A stretch of DNA of 64,000 nucleotides from JAWXBA01 sp048499805 (GTDB lineage: Bacteria; Gemmatimonadota; Gemmatimonadetes; Gemmatimonadales; GWC2-71-9): assembly GCA_048499805.1 (NCBI GenBank), contig JASNZF010000003.1, positions 527,468-591,467 of the forward strand, in the 5' to 3' direction. Shown one piece after another: positions 25,541 through 33,976 of the stretch. How positions within the stretch are numbered: the first letter of the stretch is position 1; each line of letters begins with the position of its first letter. The position numbers were made by a program, and so were the translations under genes. Below the pieces are notes generated by a model. That model searched no databases. It saw only the letters and a program-made list of their open reading frames with translations, and was not told where the DNA came from.

Positions 25541-27673
25541 ATGAGCGCATTCGCGAGCACCATCCAGTCGGGCGGGATTGCCGTCCTGACCTTTGACCTG
25601 CCCGGCGAGCCGGTCAACAAGTTCAGCATCGCCACCGGGCGATTGTTCGAGGCCGAGCTGGCGCGGCTACGCGATGACCCGGCGGTCAAGGCCGTGGTCT
25701 TCACCTCAGGCAAGCCCGACACCTTCATCGCCGGCGCCGACATCGAGGAGTTCGTCCGTCTCCAGACCGCCGAGGAGGCCACGGCGCTCACGCGGGACGC
25801 GCAAGAGCTGGTGAATCGCCTCGCCGACTTCCCGAAGCCCGTGGTCGTCGCCATCCACGGCGCCTGCGTGGGGCTCGGCATGGAACTCTCCCTGGCCTGC
25901 ACCTGGCGCGTGGCCACCGACCATCCCAAGACCGTCCTGGGCCTACCCGAAGTGCAGATCGGCATCCTGCCCGGCGCCACGGGCTGCCAGCGGCTGCCCC
26001 GGCTCATCGGTCTCCGTGCCGCGCTGGACATCATCCTGGCCGGCAAGAGCGAACGGGCCGCCAAGGCGTTCCGGCTGGGATTGGTGGACGAACTGGTGCC
26101 ACCGGCGATCCTCCTCGACACCGCCATCAGGGCCGCGGAGCGGATCGTGAAGGAAGGGAAGCCCCGGCGGAAGCCGAAGACCGGCATGATGGGGCTGCTG
26201 CTCGACCGCAATCCGCTCGGCCGCCGCATCGTGTACCGCACGGCGCGGGCGACCGTGATGAAGAAGACCGGCGGCCACTACCCCGCGCCGCTGGCGGCGC
26301 TCGAAGCGGTGCGCGCCGGGCTGGAGCGTGGCATGGCGGCCGGGCTCAGGGTGGAGCACGAGAAGTTCGGCGAGCTGGCGGTGGGCGAGGTGTCGCGCCA
26401 GCTGGTGCAGATCTTCTTTGCCACCACCGCCCTCAAGAAGGACGACGGTGTGCCGCCCGGTTCGGGGCACGCCCGCGAGGTGACCCGTCTTGGCGTGCTC
26501 GGCGCCGGCTTCATGGGCGCGGGGATTGCCGGGACCGCCGTCAGCACCGCCGGGGTGGAGGTGCGCCTCAAGGATGCCGACCTGCCCCGGGTGGGGAAGG
26601 GGATCAAGGCCGCCACCGGCATCCTGCAGGGCCGGCTCAAGCGGCGCCGGATCTCGAAGTACGAGTTCGACCGGCTGGCTGCGCTCGTCAGCGGCGGGGT
26701 GGACTTTGCGGGCTTCGGATCCGCCAACCTGGTCATCGAGGCGGTGTTCGAGGACCTGGCGGTCAAGCAGCAGGTGCTGGCCGAGTGCGAGGCGGTGCTG
26801 AGGCCCGAGGCACTGTTCGCCACCAACACCTCGACCATCCCGATCAGCAGCATTGCCGCGCTGGCGCGCCACCCCGAGCGGGTCCTGGGGATGCACTTCT
26901 TCTCGCCGGTGGACCGGATGCCGCTGCTGGAGGTGATCCCCACCCAGCAGACCAGCGCCAGCGCCATCATGACCGCGGTGCAGTTCGGCCGGAAGATGGG
27001 CAAGACCGTCATCGTGGTGCAGGACAGCCCCGGCTTCTGGGTCAACCGGATCCTGTCGCCCTACATGAACGAGGCCGGCATCCTCCTCACCGAGGGGGTA
27101 CCGATGGAGGTGCTCGACCGGCTGATGACCCGCTGGGGCTTTCCGGTGGGGCCGGCCACGCTGCTCGACGAGGTGGGAATCGACGTGGCCCAGAAGGCGG
27201 GGGGCGTCATGCACCAGAACTTCGGTGAGCGGCTCGCCCCGTCCCCGCTGGTGGGGAAGCTGGTGGCCGACGGGCGGCTGGGCCGCAAGGCGGGGAAGGG
27301 GTTGTATCGCTACGTGGACGGCAAGAAGACGGCGGCTGATCCGGGGGCGTACGCGGTGGCGGGGATCACGCCATTGGCGCAGGTAGACGAGGACGATGCC
27401 CGCGACCGGCTCGTATACAGCATGCTCAACGAGGCGGCGATGGCGATGGGAGAGGGGGTCGTGCGCCAGCCGCGCGATGGCGACATCGGGGCGATCTTCG
27501 GGATCGGCTACCCGCCGTTTCGCGGGGGGCCGCTTCGGACCATCGACACGCTCGGTGCGCAGGCGGTGGTAGACAAGCTGCGTGTGCTTGAGCAGCGGCA
27601 CGGCTTCCGGTTCGCGCCGGCGGAAGTGCTGGTGGAGAGGGCGGCGAGCGGTGGGCGGTATTACAGGGGCTAG
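25541..27673 (+). CDS. fadJ: Fatty-acid oxidation multienzyme (enoyl-CoA hydratase/3-hydroxyacyl-CoA dehydrogenase)
   Basis: 710 residues, the alpha-subunit layout of FadJ/FadB. Residues 1-190 are enoyl-CoA hydratase/isomerase (GKPDTFIAGADIEEF; VVVAIHGACVGLGMELSLAC; GLPEVQIGILPGATGCQRLPRL carries the catalytic Glu). From about residue 310 is the NAD-binding domain (LGVLGAGFMGAGIAG), with FATNTSTIPISSIA and LGMHFFSPVDRMPLLEVI, then the C-terminal dimerisation domains (SPGFWVNRIL, GYPPFRGGPL). It hydrates 2-enoyl-CoA and oxidises the 3-hydroxyacyl-CoA, feeding the thiolase encoded just upstream. Confidence 0.93.
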   Translation: MSAFASTIQSGGIAVLTFDLPGEPVNKFSIATGRLFEAELARLRDDPAVKAVVFTSGKPDTFIAGADIEEFVRLQTAEEATALTRDAQELVNRLADFPKPVVVAIHGACVGLGMELSLACTWRVATDHPKTVLGLPEVQIGILPGATGCQRLPRLIGLRAALDIILAGKSERAAKAFRLGLVDELVPPAILLDTAIRAAERIVKEGKPRRKPKTGMMGLLLDRNPLGRRIVYRTARATVMKKTGGHYPAPLAALEAVRAGLERGMAAGLRVEHEKFGELAVGEVSRQLVQIFFATTALKKDDGVPPGSGHAREVTRLGVLGAGFMGAGIAGTAVSTAGVEVRLKDADLPRVGKGIKAATGILQGRLKRRRISKYEFDRLAALVSGGVDFAGFGSANLVIEAVFEDLAVKQQVLAECEAVLRPEALFATNTSTIPISSIAALARHPERVLGMHFFSPVDRMPLLEVIPTQQTSASAIMTAVQFGRKMGKTVIVVQDSPGFWVNRILSPYMNEAGILLTEGVPMEVLDRLMTRWGFPVGPATLLDEVGIDVAQKAGGVMHQNFGERLAPSPLVGKLVADGRLGRKAGKGLYRYVDGKKTAADPGAYAVAGITPLAQVDEDDARDRLVYSMLNEAAMAMGEGVVRQPRDGDIGAIFGIGYPPFRGGPLRTIDTLGAQAVVDKLRVLEQRHGFRFAPAEVLVERAASGGRYYRG

Positions 27674-27954
27674 CGGCTGGGTGACTCGGGGTCAGGGGGT
27701 GGGTTGAGGGGGATCGAGTGTCAGGTCGCGGGGGTGGAGGTGGTGGGGTCGACTCGCCCGCCAAATGTCATCCCGAGCGGAGCCAGGGATCTTGTGGGCA
27801 GCCGTTCGCGGCGAGCAGGCCGAGTTTCTCGTCGCCACCGAACCGACTTTCCGGACACCATCCCCCCGACACCCGACACTCGAGACCCCCAGCCCCTAGC
27901 CCCTAGCCCCTAGCCCCTAGCCCCTAGCACCCAGTCCCTGGTCCCCCCCTGCCG
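27674..27954. repeat. Intergenic repeat region with half palindrome and CCCCTAG heptamers
   Basis: A G-rich lead is followed by one half of the TGTCATCCCGAG element (27766-27794), a CGACACC heptamer run (about 27862-27882) and a long CCCCTAG/CCCCAGT array (about 27885-27945). No gene is supported. It separates convergent fadJ and the DUF442 gene. Confidence 0.65.
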
Positions 27955-28563
27955 TCACGGCCTCCCCAGTCCCGCCACCTTCCGCCCCAGGAACAACTCC
28001 ACCGGCTGCCCGTTCGGATCCATCCGGTGCTCGTCCATCAGGTTGATCGCCCGGGTATGCGCGATGGCCGTCGCCTCCGGCACCCCGCGCTCCTGGATCA
28101 GGTATGCCGCCCAGAGGTGGCTGGCCCGCCACGCGATGGTGCAGTGCAGCAGCACCTTCCCCTCCGCACCGCGGATCGCCTCGGCCAGTGCGGTGACCGC
28201 CGCCGGCGCATAGGGGAGCTCCGCGGTCCCGCGCATCGGCAAGTGGACGTAGCGGATCCCCAGCTCCCGGGCCAGCGCCGCCTCGTCAAAGTTCACCCGC
28301 GCCATCTCCTCCGCCGTGCGCAGGTTGACGATGGTCGTGACTCCGCGGGCCTTCAGGTCGCGCAGCGCACGCTCGGTCGGCTGCCCGCCGATGAAGATGT
28401 CATCGCCGACCTGGGCGAACCTGGCCTGGAACATTCCGGTGGTGTCGAGTGCGACCGGGGCGGGTGGAGCAACCCGACTCTCCGCCCCGGCGATCCGTTG
28501 GGCGATGGCGGGTGGGGTGGTCAGGGTGGCGAGCAGGAGTGTGGCAGGAACGAATCGAGACAC
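27955..28563 (-). CDS. DUF442/BLH-type phosphatase-like secreted protein
   Basis: 202 residues from GTG 28563, which has GGAGG five bases upstream. A signal peptide (ending near AIAQ) precedes a cysteine-phosphatase-like domain: FAQVGDDIFIGGQPTERALRDL, GVTTIVNLRTAEE, and the active-site loop VLLHCTIAWRAS with Cys141 and Arg146. The four-residue Cys-Arg spacing matches the DUF442 (beta-lactamase-hydrolase-like) family rather than classical CX5R phosphatases. It is probably periplasmic. The substrate is unknown; the name of the family does not imply beta-lactam hydrolysis. Confidence 0.75.
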   Translation of the reverse strand: MSRFVPATLLLATLTTPPAIAQRIAGAESRVAPPAPVALDTTGMFQARFAQVGDDIFIGGQPTERALRDLKARGVTTIVNLRTAEEMARVNFDEAALARELGIRYVHLPMRGTAELPYAPAAVTALAEAIRGAEGKVLLHCTIAWRASHLWAAYLIQERGVPEATAIAHTRAINLMDEHRMDPNGQPVELFLGRKVAGLGRP

Positions 28564-28636
28564 GAGGACCTCCGGGTAATTGGGGGCGGATACCCACCCT
28601 ACGCGGGTGGCCGCCTTGGTGGTTTCGGGGAGGGAA

Positions 28637-29734
28637 TCAGCGCGCGGCGAACTCCTCCTGGATCCGGCGCATCGCCCGGTCGGGCCCCAGCCGCGGCAGC
28701 TCCTGCCGCAGCGCATTGGCCCGCTCCAGTTCCTCGGCGCTGAGGAGCAGTTCCTCACGCCGGGTCGAGCTGGCGGCCAGGTCCAGCGCCGGCCAGATCC
28801 GGCGATCGGCCAGTTCGCGGCTCAACACCAGCTCGCTGTTGCCGGTCCCCTTGAACTCTTCAAAGATGACCTGGTCCATCCGGCTGCCGGTGTCCACCAG
28901 CGCCGTGGCGATGATCGTGAGCGATCCCCCCCCCTGGGCGGGATCAACGGCGCGGGCGCTGCCGAAGAACCGCTTGGGGCGCTCCAGCGAGTCGGCGCCG
29001 AGCCCGCCGGACAGGGTGCGCGAGTTGCCCTTCTGGGTGGCGTTGTAGGCGCGGGACAGCCGGGTGAGGGAATCGAGGATGATCACCACGTCCTCGCCCT
29101 GCTCCACCAGGCGCCGCGCCCGCTCGAGCACCATCTCCGCCACTGCCACGTGCCGCTCGGGCGGGAAGTCGAAGCTCGAAGCAATCACCTCACCGAACCC
29201 GGCCGACTCCATCTCGGTCACCTCCTCCGGGCGCTCGTCGGCCAGGAGGATGAACAGGGTGGCGTCGGGATGGTTCCGCGCGATCCCCTCGGCCACCGCC
29301 AGCAGCACGGTGGTCTTGCCCGCCTTGGCCGGGGCCACGATCAATGCGCGCTGGCCCTTTCCGAAGGGGCAGAGCAGGTCGATCACCTGGTGGATCGGGC
29401 GGTTGACTTTGTTGGTGTCACCCGGGATGGTCAGCGTCAATCGTTCCTTCGGCTGGGTGGCCTTGAGCCGGGTGAACTCGGGGCGGGAACGGAGGGCCGC
29501 CGGCTCAACGCCATTGATCGAGGTGATGGCGCTCAGCGCCGGGCCCTGACCCTGCTTCTTCGGGGGGGAGACGTCGCCCCAGACCTCGTCCCCGGCACGC
29601 AGGCCGTGGTCGCGGATCAGGCGTGAGGGGACGAAGATGTCGCCGCGGGTCTCGAGGTAGCTGTTCTCGCGGCGGCGCAGATAGCCGTCGGAACGGGAGA
29701 GCTCGAGCACGCCGAGCGAGGGAGTGGTGTTCAC
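28637..29734 (-). CDS. rho: Transcription termination factor Rho, short form
   Basis: 365 residues of RNA-dependent ATPase that ends transcription. The primary RNA-binding cold-shock-like domain is at the N-terminus (GVLELSRSDGYLRR, DIFVPSRLIRDHGLRAGDEVWG). It is followed by the ATPase core with the P-loop APAKAGKTTVLL, LLADERPEEVTEM, VIILDSLTRLSRAYN and the GTGNSELVLSRELADRR end. Compared with the roughly 420-residue E. coli protein, the first ~45 residues (the helical N-terminal domain) are missing and the C-terminus is shorter. The GTG at 29734 has no clear ribosome-binding site, but the upstream frame offers no such domain. It may be the only Rho or a paralogue. Confidence 0.9.
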   Translation of the reverse strand: MNTTPSLGVLELSRSDGYLRRRENSYLETRGDIFVPSRLIRDHGLRAGDEVWGDVSPPKKQGQGPALSAITSINGVEPAALRSRPEFTRLKATQPKERLTLTIPGDTNKVNRPIHQVIDLLCPFGKGQRALIVAPAKAGKTTVLLAVAEGIARNHPDATLFILLADERPEEVTEMESAGFGEVIASSFDFPPERHVAVAEMVLERARRLVEQGEDVVIILDSLTRLSRAYNATQKGNSRTLSGGLGADSLERPKRFFGSARAVDPAQGGGSLTIIATALVDTGSRMDQVIFEEFKGTGNSELVLSRELADRRIWPALDLAASSTRREELLLSAEELERANALRQELPRLGPDRAMRRIQEEFAAR

Positions 29735-29782
29735 GGGGGAAAGGTAGCAGGGCGGGGGGCGGGGAGCAGGGAATGGGGGTGG

Positions 29783-30137
29783 CGGCTAGGGACTAGGGAC
29801 TAGGGACTAGGGGCTAGGGACTGGGGGCCTGGGACGAGGGGCAGAGTGCCCTCGGCGAGGCGAGGATTGTCATCCCGAGTAGCGGAGCGATGAGGGACCT
29901 TGGGGACGCTTGGTCGACATCGGCCAATCGAGCCAGCTTCGATGTCTTGCCGGCAAGATCCCTCGCTTCGCCCGGGATGACAGCCGGTCTTGCCAGGGGG
30001 TAGCTGCTCGAGGCAACAACTGCGGGGTGCTCGCCCAACCCCCCAACCCAAGGTATCCTTCCACTCTGGACCCCAGTCCCCAGTCCCCAGTCCCCAGTCC
30101 CTAGTCCCCAGTCCCCAGTCCCCAGTCCCCAACCCCC
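29783..30137. repeat. Nested repeat: GGGGACT arms around a TCATCCCGAG palindrome
   Basis: The outer left arm is GGGACTA-type heptamers (about 29783-29826); the outer right arm is CCCCAGT heptamers (about 30065-30137), reaching to 10 bases before the M28 start. Between them lies an imperfect palindrome (TGTCATCCCGAG at 29868-29879, CCCGGGATGACA at 29971-29982, with AAGATCCCTCG phrases inside). This explains most of the 412-base gap between divergent rho and the peptidase gene; no promoter is obvious in it. Confidence 0.7.
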
Positions 30138-30146
30138 GACCCCACC

Positions 30147-31718
30147 ATGCGAACTCACACCCTGCTTGCCCTTCTCGCCCTCTCCGCCGCCCCCCTTGCC
30201 GCCCAGCCGGGTGGTGGTGGCGGGAATGCATTCCCCACGGCTGATCCCGTCATCCGAGCGATGTGGGCCGAGGGAATGGATCGTTCCCAGGCGATGCCGT
30301 TCATGCAGGCGCTGACCGATTCGATCGGACCGCGGCTCACCGGGTCGCCCGGCATCAAGTCGGCCAACGACTGGCTGGTGGCGATGTACGGCAAGATGGG
30401 CGTCACCGCCCGCAACCAGCAGTACGGCACCTGGATGAACTGGCGCCGGGGCACCTCGCACATCGACCTGATGGCCCCCCGGGTCCGCTCGCTCGAGGGC
30501 CAGATGCTGGCCTGGAGCCCGGGCACCCCGCGCGGCCAGCCGGTGACCGCCGAGACCGTCCTCATTCCCGACCTCGCCGACTCGGCAGCGTTTCGGGCCT
30601 GGCTGCCGGCGGTGCGCGGCAAGATCGTGCTGATCTCCGGCGCCCTGGCCAGCTGCCGCCCGCTGGCCAGCATCGAGGAGTTTGCGCTGCCCGCCACGCT
30701 CGAGTCGATGCGCGCCCAGCGCACCGCCGACGCGCAGGCCTGGCAGCGCCGGATCCAGAAGACCGGCCTCAACGCGACGACGCTCCCGCGGTCGCTGGAA
30801 CAGGCCGGCGCTGTCGGGGTGGTCTCGTCGCAGTGGAGCAACGGGTGGGGAGTCAACAAGATCTTCCAGGCCCGGACCACCACCGTTCCCACGGTGGAAC
30901 TGAGCTGCGAGGACTACGGCCTGGTGTACCGGCTCACCGAGCGGAACCAGGGGGCCCGGCTCCGGATTGCCGCCGACGCCGAGTTCCTGGGTGAGCAGCC
31001 GGTGTTCAACACCATCGCCGAGATCCGCGGCAGCGAGAAGCCTGACGAGTACGTGATGCTCTCCGCCCACCTGGACAGCTGGGATGGCTCGAGTGGCGCC
31101 ACCGACAATGCCACCGGCACCATCACCATGCTCGAGGCGATTCGGATCCTCCGGGCCACCTATCCGAACCCCAAGCGCACCATCCTGGTGGGCCACTGGA
31201 GCGGCGAGGAGCAGGGGCTCAACGGGTCGCGCGCCTTCGCCGCCGACAACCCCCGTGTGGTGGGCGGCCTCCACGCCCTGTTCAACCAGGACAATGGCAC
31301 CGGTCGCGTCGTCAACTTCTCGGCGTCCGGGTTCACCAACGCCTCCGCCAACCTGGCGTCCTACTTCAGCAAGCTGCCGTCGGCGCTGAGCGGCAACGTC
31401 ACCCTGAACTTCCCCGGCTCCCCCGCGGGTGGGGGCAGCGACCACGCCTCCTTCGTGTGCCACGGGGCCCCCGGCTTCAGCCTGAGCGCCCTCAACTGGG
31501 AATACGGCACCTACACCTGGCACACCAACCGCGACACCTTCGACAAGGTGGTCTTTGACGACCTGAAGATGAACGCCACGATGACCGCGATGCTGGTCTA
31601 CCTGGCGAGCGAGGATCCGAACCCGATGCCGCGCGACCGGCGGGTGATGCCGACCAACCAGCAGGGCACCCAGCAGCCCTGGCCGACCTGCGGTACCCCG
31701 ACGCGGGCGACGCCGTAG
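30147..31718 (+). CDS. Secreted M28-family metallopeptidase
   Basis: 523 residues. A signal peptide (MRTHTLLALLALSAAPLAAQ) leads to a long N-terminal part containing a PA-like insert, then the M28 di-zinc catalytic domain: AHLDSWDGSSGATDNATGT (His and bridging Asp), HWSGEEQGLNGS (Glu-Glu), HALFNQDNGTG (Asp) and WHTNRDTFDK (last His). The layout is that of carboxypeptidase Q/aminopeptidase-like enzymes acting in the periplasm or outside the cell. It would supply amino acids to the symporters encoded elsewhere in the window (inference). Confidence 0.88.
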   Translation: MRTHTLLALLALSAAPLAAQPGGGGGNAFPTADPVIRAMWAEGMDRSQAMPFMQALTDSIGPRLTGSPGIKSANDWLVAMYGKMGVTARNQQYGTWMNWRRGTSHIDLMAPRVRSLEGQMLAWSPGTPRGQPVTAETVLIPDLADSAAFRAWLPAVRGKIVLISGALASCRPLASIEEFALPATLESMRAQRTADAQAWQRRIQKTGLNATTLPRSLEQAGAVGVVSSQWSNGWGVNKIFQARTTTVPTVELSCEDYGLVYRLTERNQGARLRIAADAEFLGEQPVFNTIAEIRGSEKPDEYVMLSAHLDSWDGSSGATDNATGTITMLEAIRILRATYPNPKRTILVGHWSGEEQGLNGSRAFAADNPRVVGGLHALFNQDNGTGRVVNFSASGFTNASANLASYFSKLPSALSGNVTLNFPGSPAGGGSDHASFVCHGAPGFSLSALNWEYGTYTWHTNRDTFDKVVFDDLKMNATMTAMLVYLASEDPNPMPRDRRVMPTNQQGTQQPWPTCGTPTRATP

Positions 31719-31767
31719 GGTGTCCGCAACCGGACGGTCGCATCCCATTTTCGGACACCCCGCTGAT

Positions 31768-31796
31768 TTGGCGATCTCGGGATGATGCTGTAAGTT
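31768..31796 (+). promoter_or_regulatory. Putative promoter of the efflux operon
   Basis: TTGGCG (31768-31773), a 17-base spacer and TAAGTT (31791-31796), about 110 bases before the adaptor start. No sigma-54 -24/-12 pair (GG-N10-GC) was recognised here with confidence. Confidence 0.3.
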
Positions 31797-31904
31797 GCTG
31801 CAGTAGAATGATTTACGATTGACCAACGCCCGGCACAGAACTCGCTTTCTGTGTCGGGTGTTGGCTTTCCTGGTTTCGGTGAACTGTTCCAGTCAGGGGC
31901 TCGA

Positions 31905-33152
31905 GTGGATATCAAGCGCGAACCGCCCAAGAAGCGCGGCAAGTACATCATGATTGGCGTTGGGGTCGTGACGCTGATCGTGGCCACGGTCGCGATCTCG
32001 CAGCTGGAGCCGGCGGCGATGACGGTGGAGAGCGCCGGGATCTATACCGACAGTGTGCGCCGGGGCGAGATGCTGCGCGAAGTGCGCGGTCCCGGCACGC
32101 TGGTGCCCGAGGAGATCCGCTGGATCACCGCGGTGACCGCTGGCCGGGTCGAGAAGGTGCACCTCCTGGCCGGCGCCGAGGTGGAGCCCAACACCATCCT
32201 GATGGAGCTCACCAATCCGGATGTGCAGGTGGAGACCCTCCAGGCCGACCGGCAATTGACCGACGCCGAGGCGAACCTGGTGCAGCTCAAGACCAACCTG
32301 GAGAACAACCGGCTCTCGCAGGCCTCGCTGGTCGCGAACCTGCGCCAGGAGACGGAGGACGCCAAGCGGCGCGCCGCCGCTGGCCGCGAGTTGCTGGCCA
32401 AGGGTCTGATCATTCCCCTCGACCAGCAGCAGGCCGAGGAGCGTGCCCAGGCGCTGACCGAGCGGCTCAAGATTGAGGAGGAGCGGCTCACCCTGCTCTC
32501 CGAGACGATCGCCTCGCAGATCGAGGTGCAGGAGGAGCAGGTCGAGCGGCTCCGGTCGATCACCGCCTTCCAGCACCAGATGCAGGCCTCGATGGTGGTG
32601 CGGGCCGGGGCCAAGGGGGTGCTGCAGGAGTTGCCGCTGCAGGTCGGGCAGTACGCCAACCCGGGGATGACGCTGGCCCGGGTGGTGCCGACGCCGCAGC
32701 GCCTCAAGGCGGTGCTCCGGATTCCCGAGCAGCAGGCCCGCGACGTGACCATCGGCCAGAAAGCCGCCATCGACACCCGGAATGGCATCGCCACCGGTCG
32801 GGTGGTGCGGATCGATCCGGCCAGCGTGGCTGGGACCGTGACGGTGGATGTGGCCTTCGAGGGTGACCTGCCGGCGGGCGCCCGTCCCGACCTCAGCGTC
32901 GACGGCACGATCGAGATCGAGCGGATCCCGAACGTCCTGTTCATGAACCGGCCCGCCTACGGGCAGGCCAACAGTACCGTGGGGCTCTTCAAGCTGGTCG
33001 ACGGTGGCAGCAATGCGATCCGGGTGTCGGTGCGGTTGGGCCGGACCTCCGTGAACGCCGTGGAGATCCTGGAGGGCCTCGTCGAAGGCGACGTGGTCAT
33101 CCTGTCCGAGATGACGCGGTATGATGCGGTTGACAAGGTGCGTTTGAAATAG
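31905..33152 (+). CDS. Efflux periplasmic adaptor (HlyD/MacA family)
   Basis: 415 residues from GTG 31905, which follows AGGGG; the frame is open to 31851. One N-terminal transmembrane helix (KYIMIGVGVVTLIVATVAIS) anchors it in the inner membrane. A barrel-sandwich half-motif (GRVEKVHLLAGAEVEPNTILMEL) is followed by a long coiled-coil hairpin (about residues 115-220) and the second half (VVRAGAKGVLQELPLQVGQYANPG), then a beta-barrel domain. It would link the MacB-like ABC permeases encoded next to an outer-membrane channel. No TolC-like gene is in the window. Confidence 0.85.
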   Translation: MDIKREPPKKRGKYIMIGVGVVTLIVATVAISQLEPAAMTVESAGIYTDSVRRGEMLREVRGPGTLVPEEIRWITAVTAGRVEKVHLLAGAEVEPNTILMELTNPDVQVETLQADRQLTDAEANLVQLKTNLENNRLSQASLVANLRQETEDAKRRAAAGRELLAKGLIIPLDQQQAEERAQALTERLKIEEERLTLLSETIASQIEVQEEQVERLRSITAFQHQMQASMVVRAGAKGVLQELPLQVGQYANPGMTLARVVPTPQRLKAVLRIPEQQARDVTIGQKAAIDTRNGIATGRVVRIDPASVAGTVTVDVAFEGDLPAGARPDLSVDGTIEIERIPNVLFMNRPAYGQANSTVGLFKLVDGGSNAIRVSVRLGRTSVNAVEILEGLVEGDVVILSEMTRYDAVDKVRLK

Positions 33153-33154
33153 GA

Positions 33155-33245
33155 GCTGGGGACTGGGGACTCGGGAACGCAGGTCGGAATCGATGCCCGG
33201 TTGCCTCCCCCTAGCCCCTGGCCCCAAGCCCCCAGTCCCTAGCCA
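33155..33245. repeat. Short GGGGACT/CCCCAGT inverted arms
   Basis: GGGGACTGGGGACT at about 33157-33171 and CCCCAGTCCCTAG-type units at about 33213-33243 lie between the adaptor and the first ATPase. They could form a stem inside the operon transcript. Confidence 0.6.
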
Positions 33246-33277
33246 CTGAACCCCAGCCCCCACTCCTGGAGCCATAC

Positions 33278-33972
<695 letters not shown>

Positions 33973-33976
<4 letters not shown>

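Noticed and set aside
27885..27945. Regularly spaced repeats considered as a CRISPR array
   Set aside because: Units are 7 bp with no unique spacers and there are no cas genes; these are tandem heptamers.
27955..28563. Beta-lactam hydrolase
   Set aside because: The DUF442 domain is phosphatase-like; no metallo-beta-lactamase HxHxDH motif is present.
30065..30137. Telomere or linear-chromosome end
   Set aside because: The arrays are internal, short and many, with genes on both sides.
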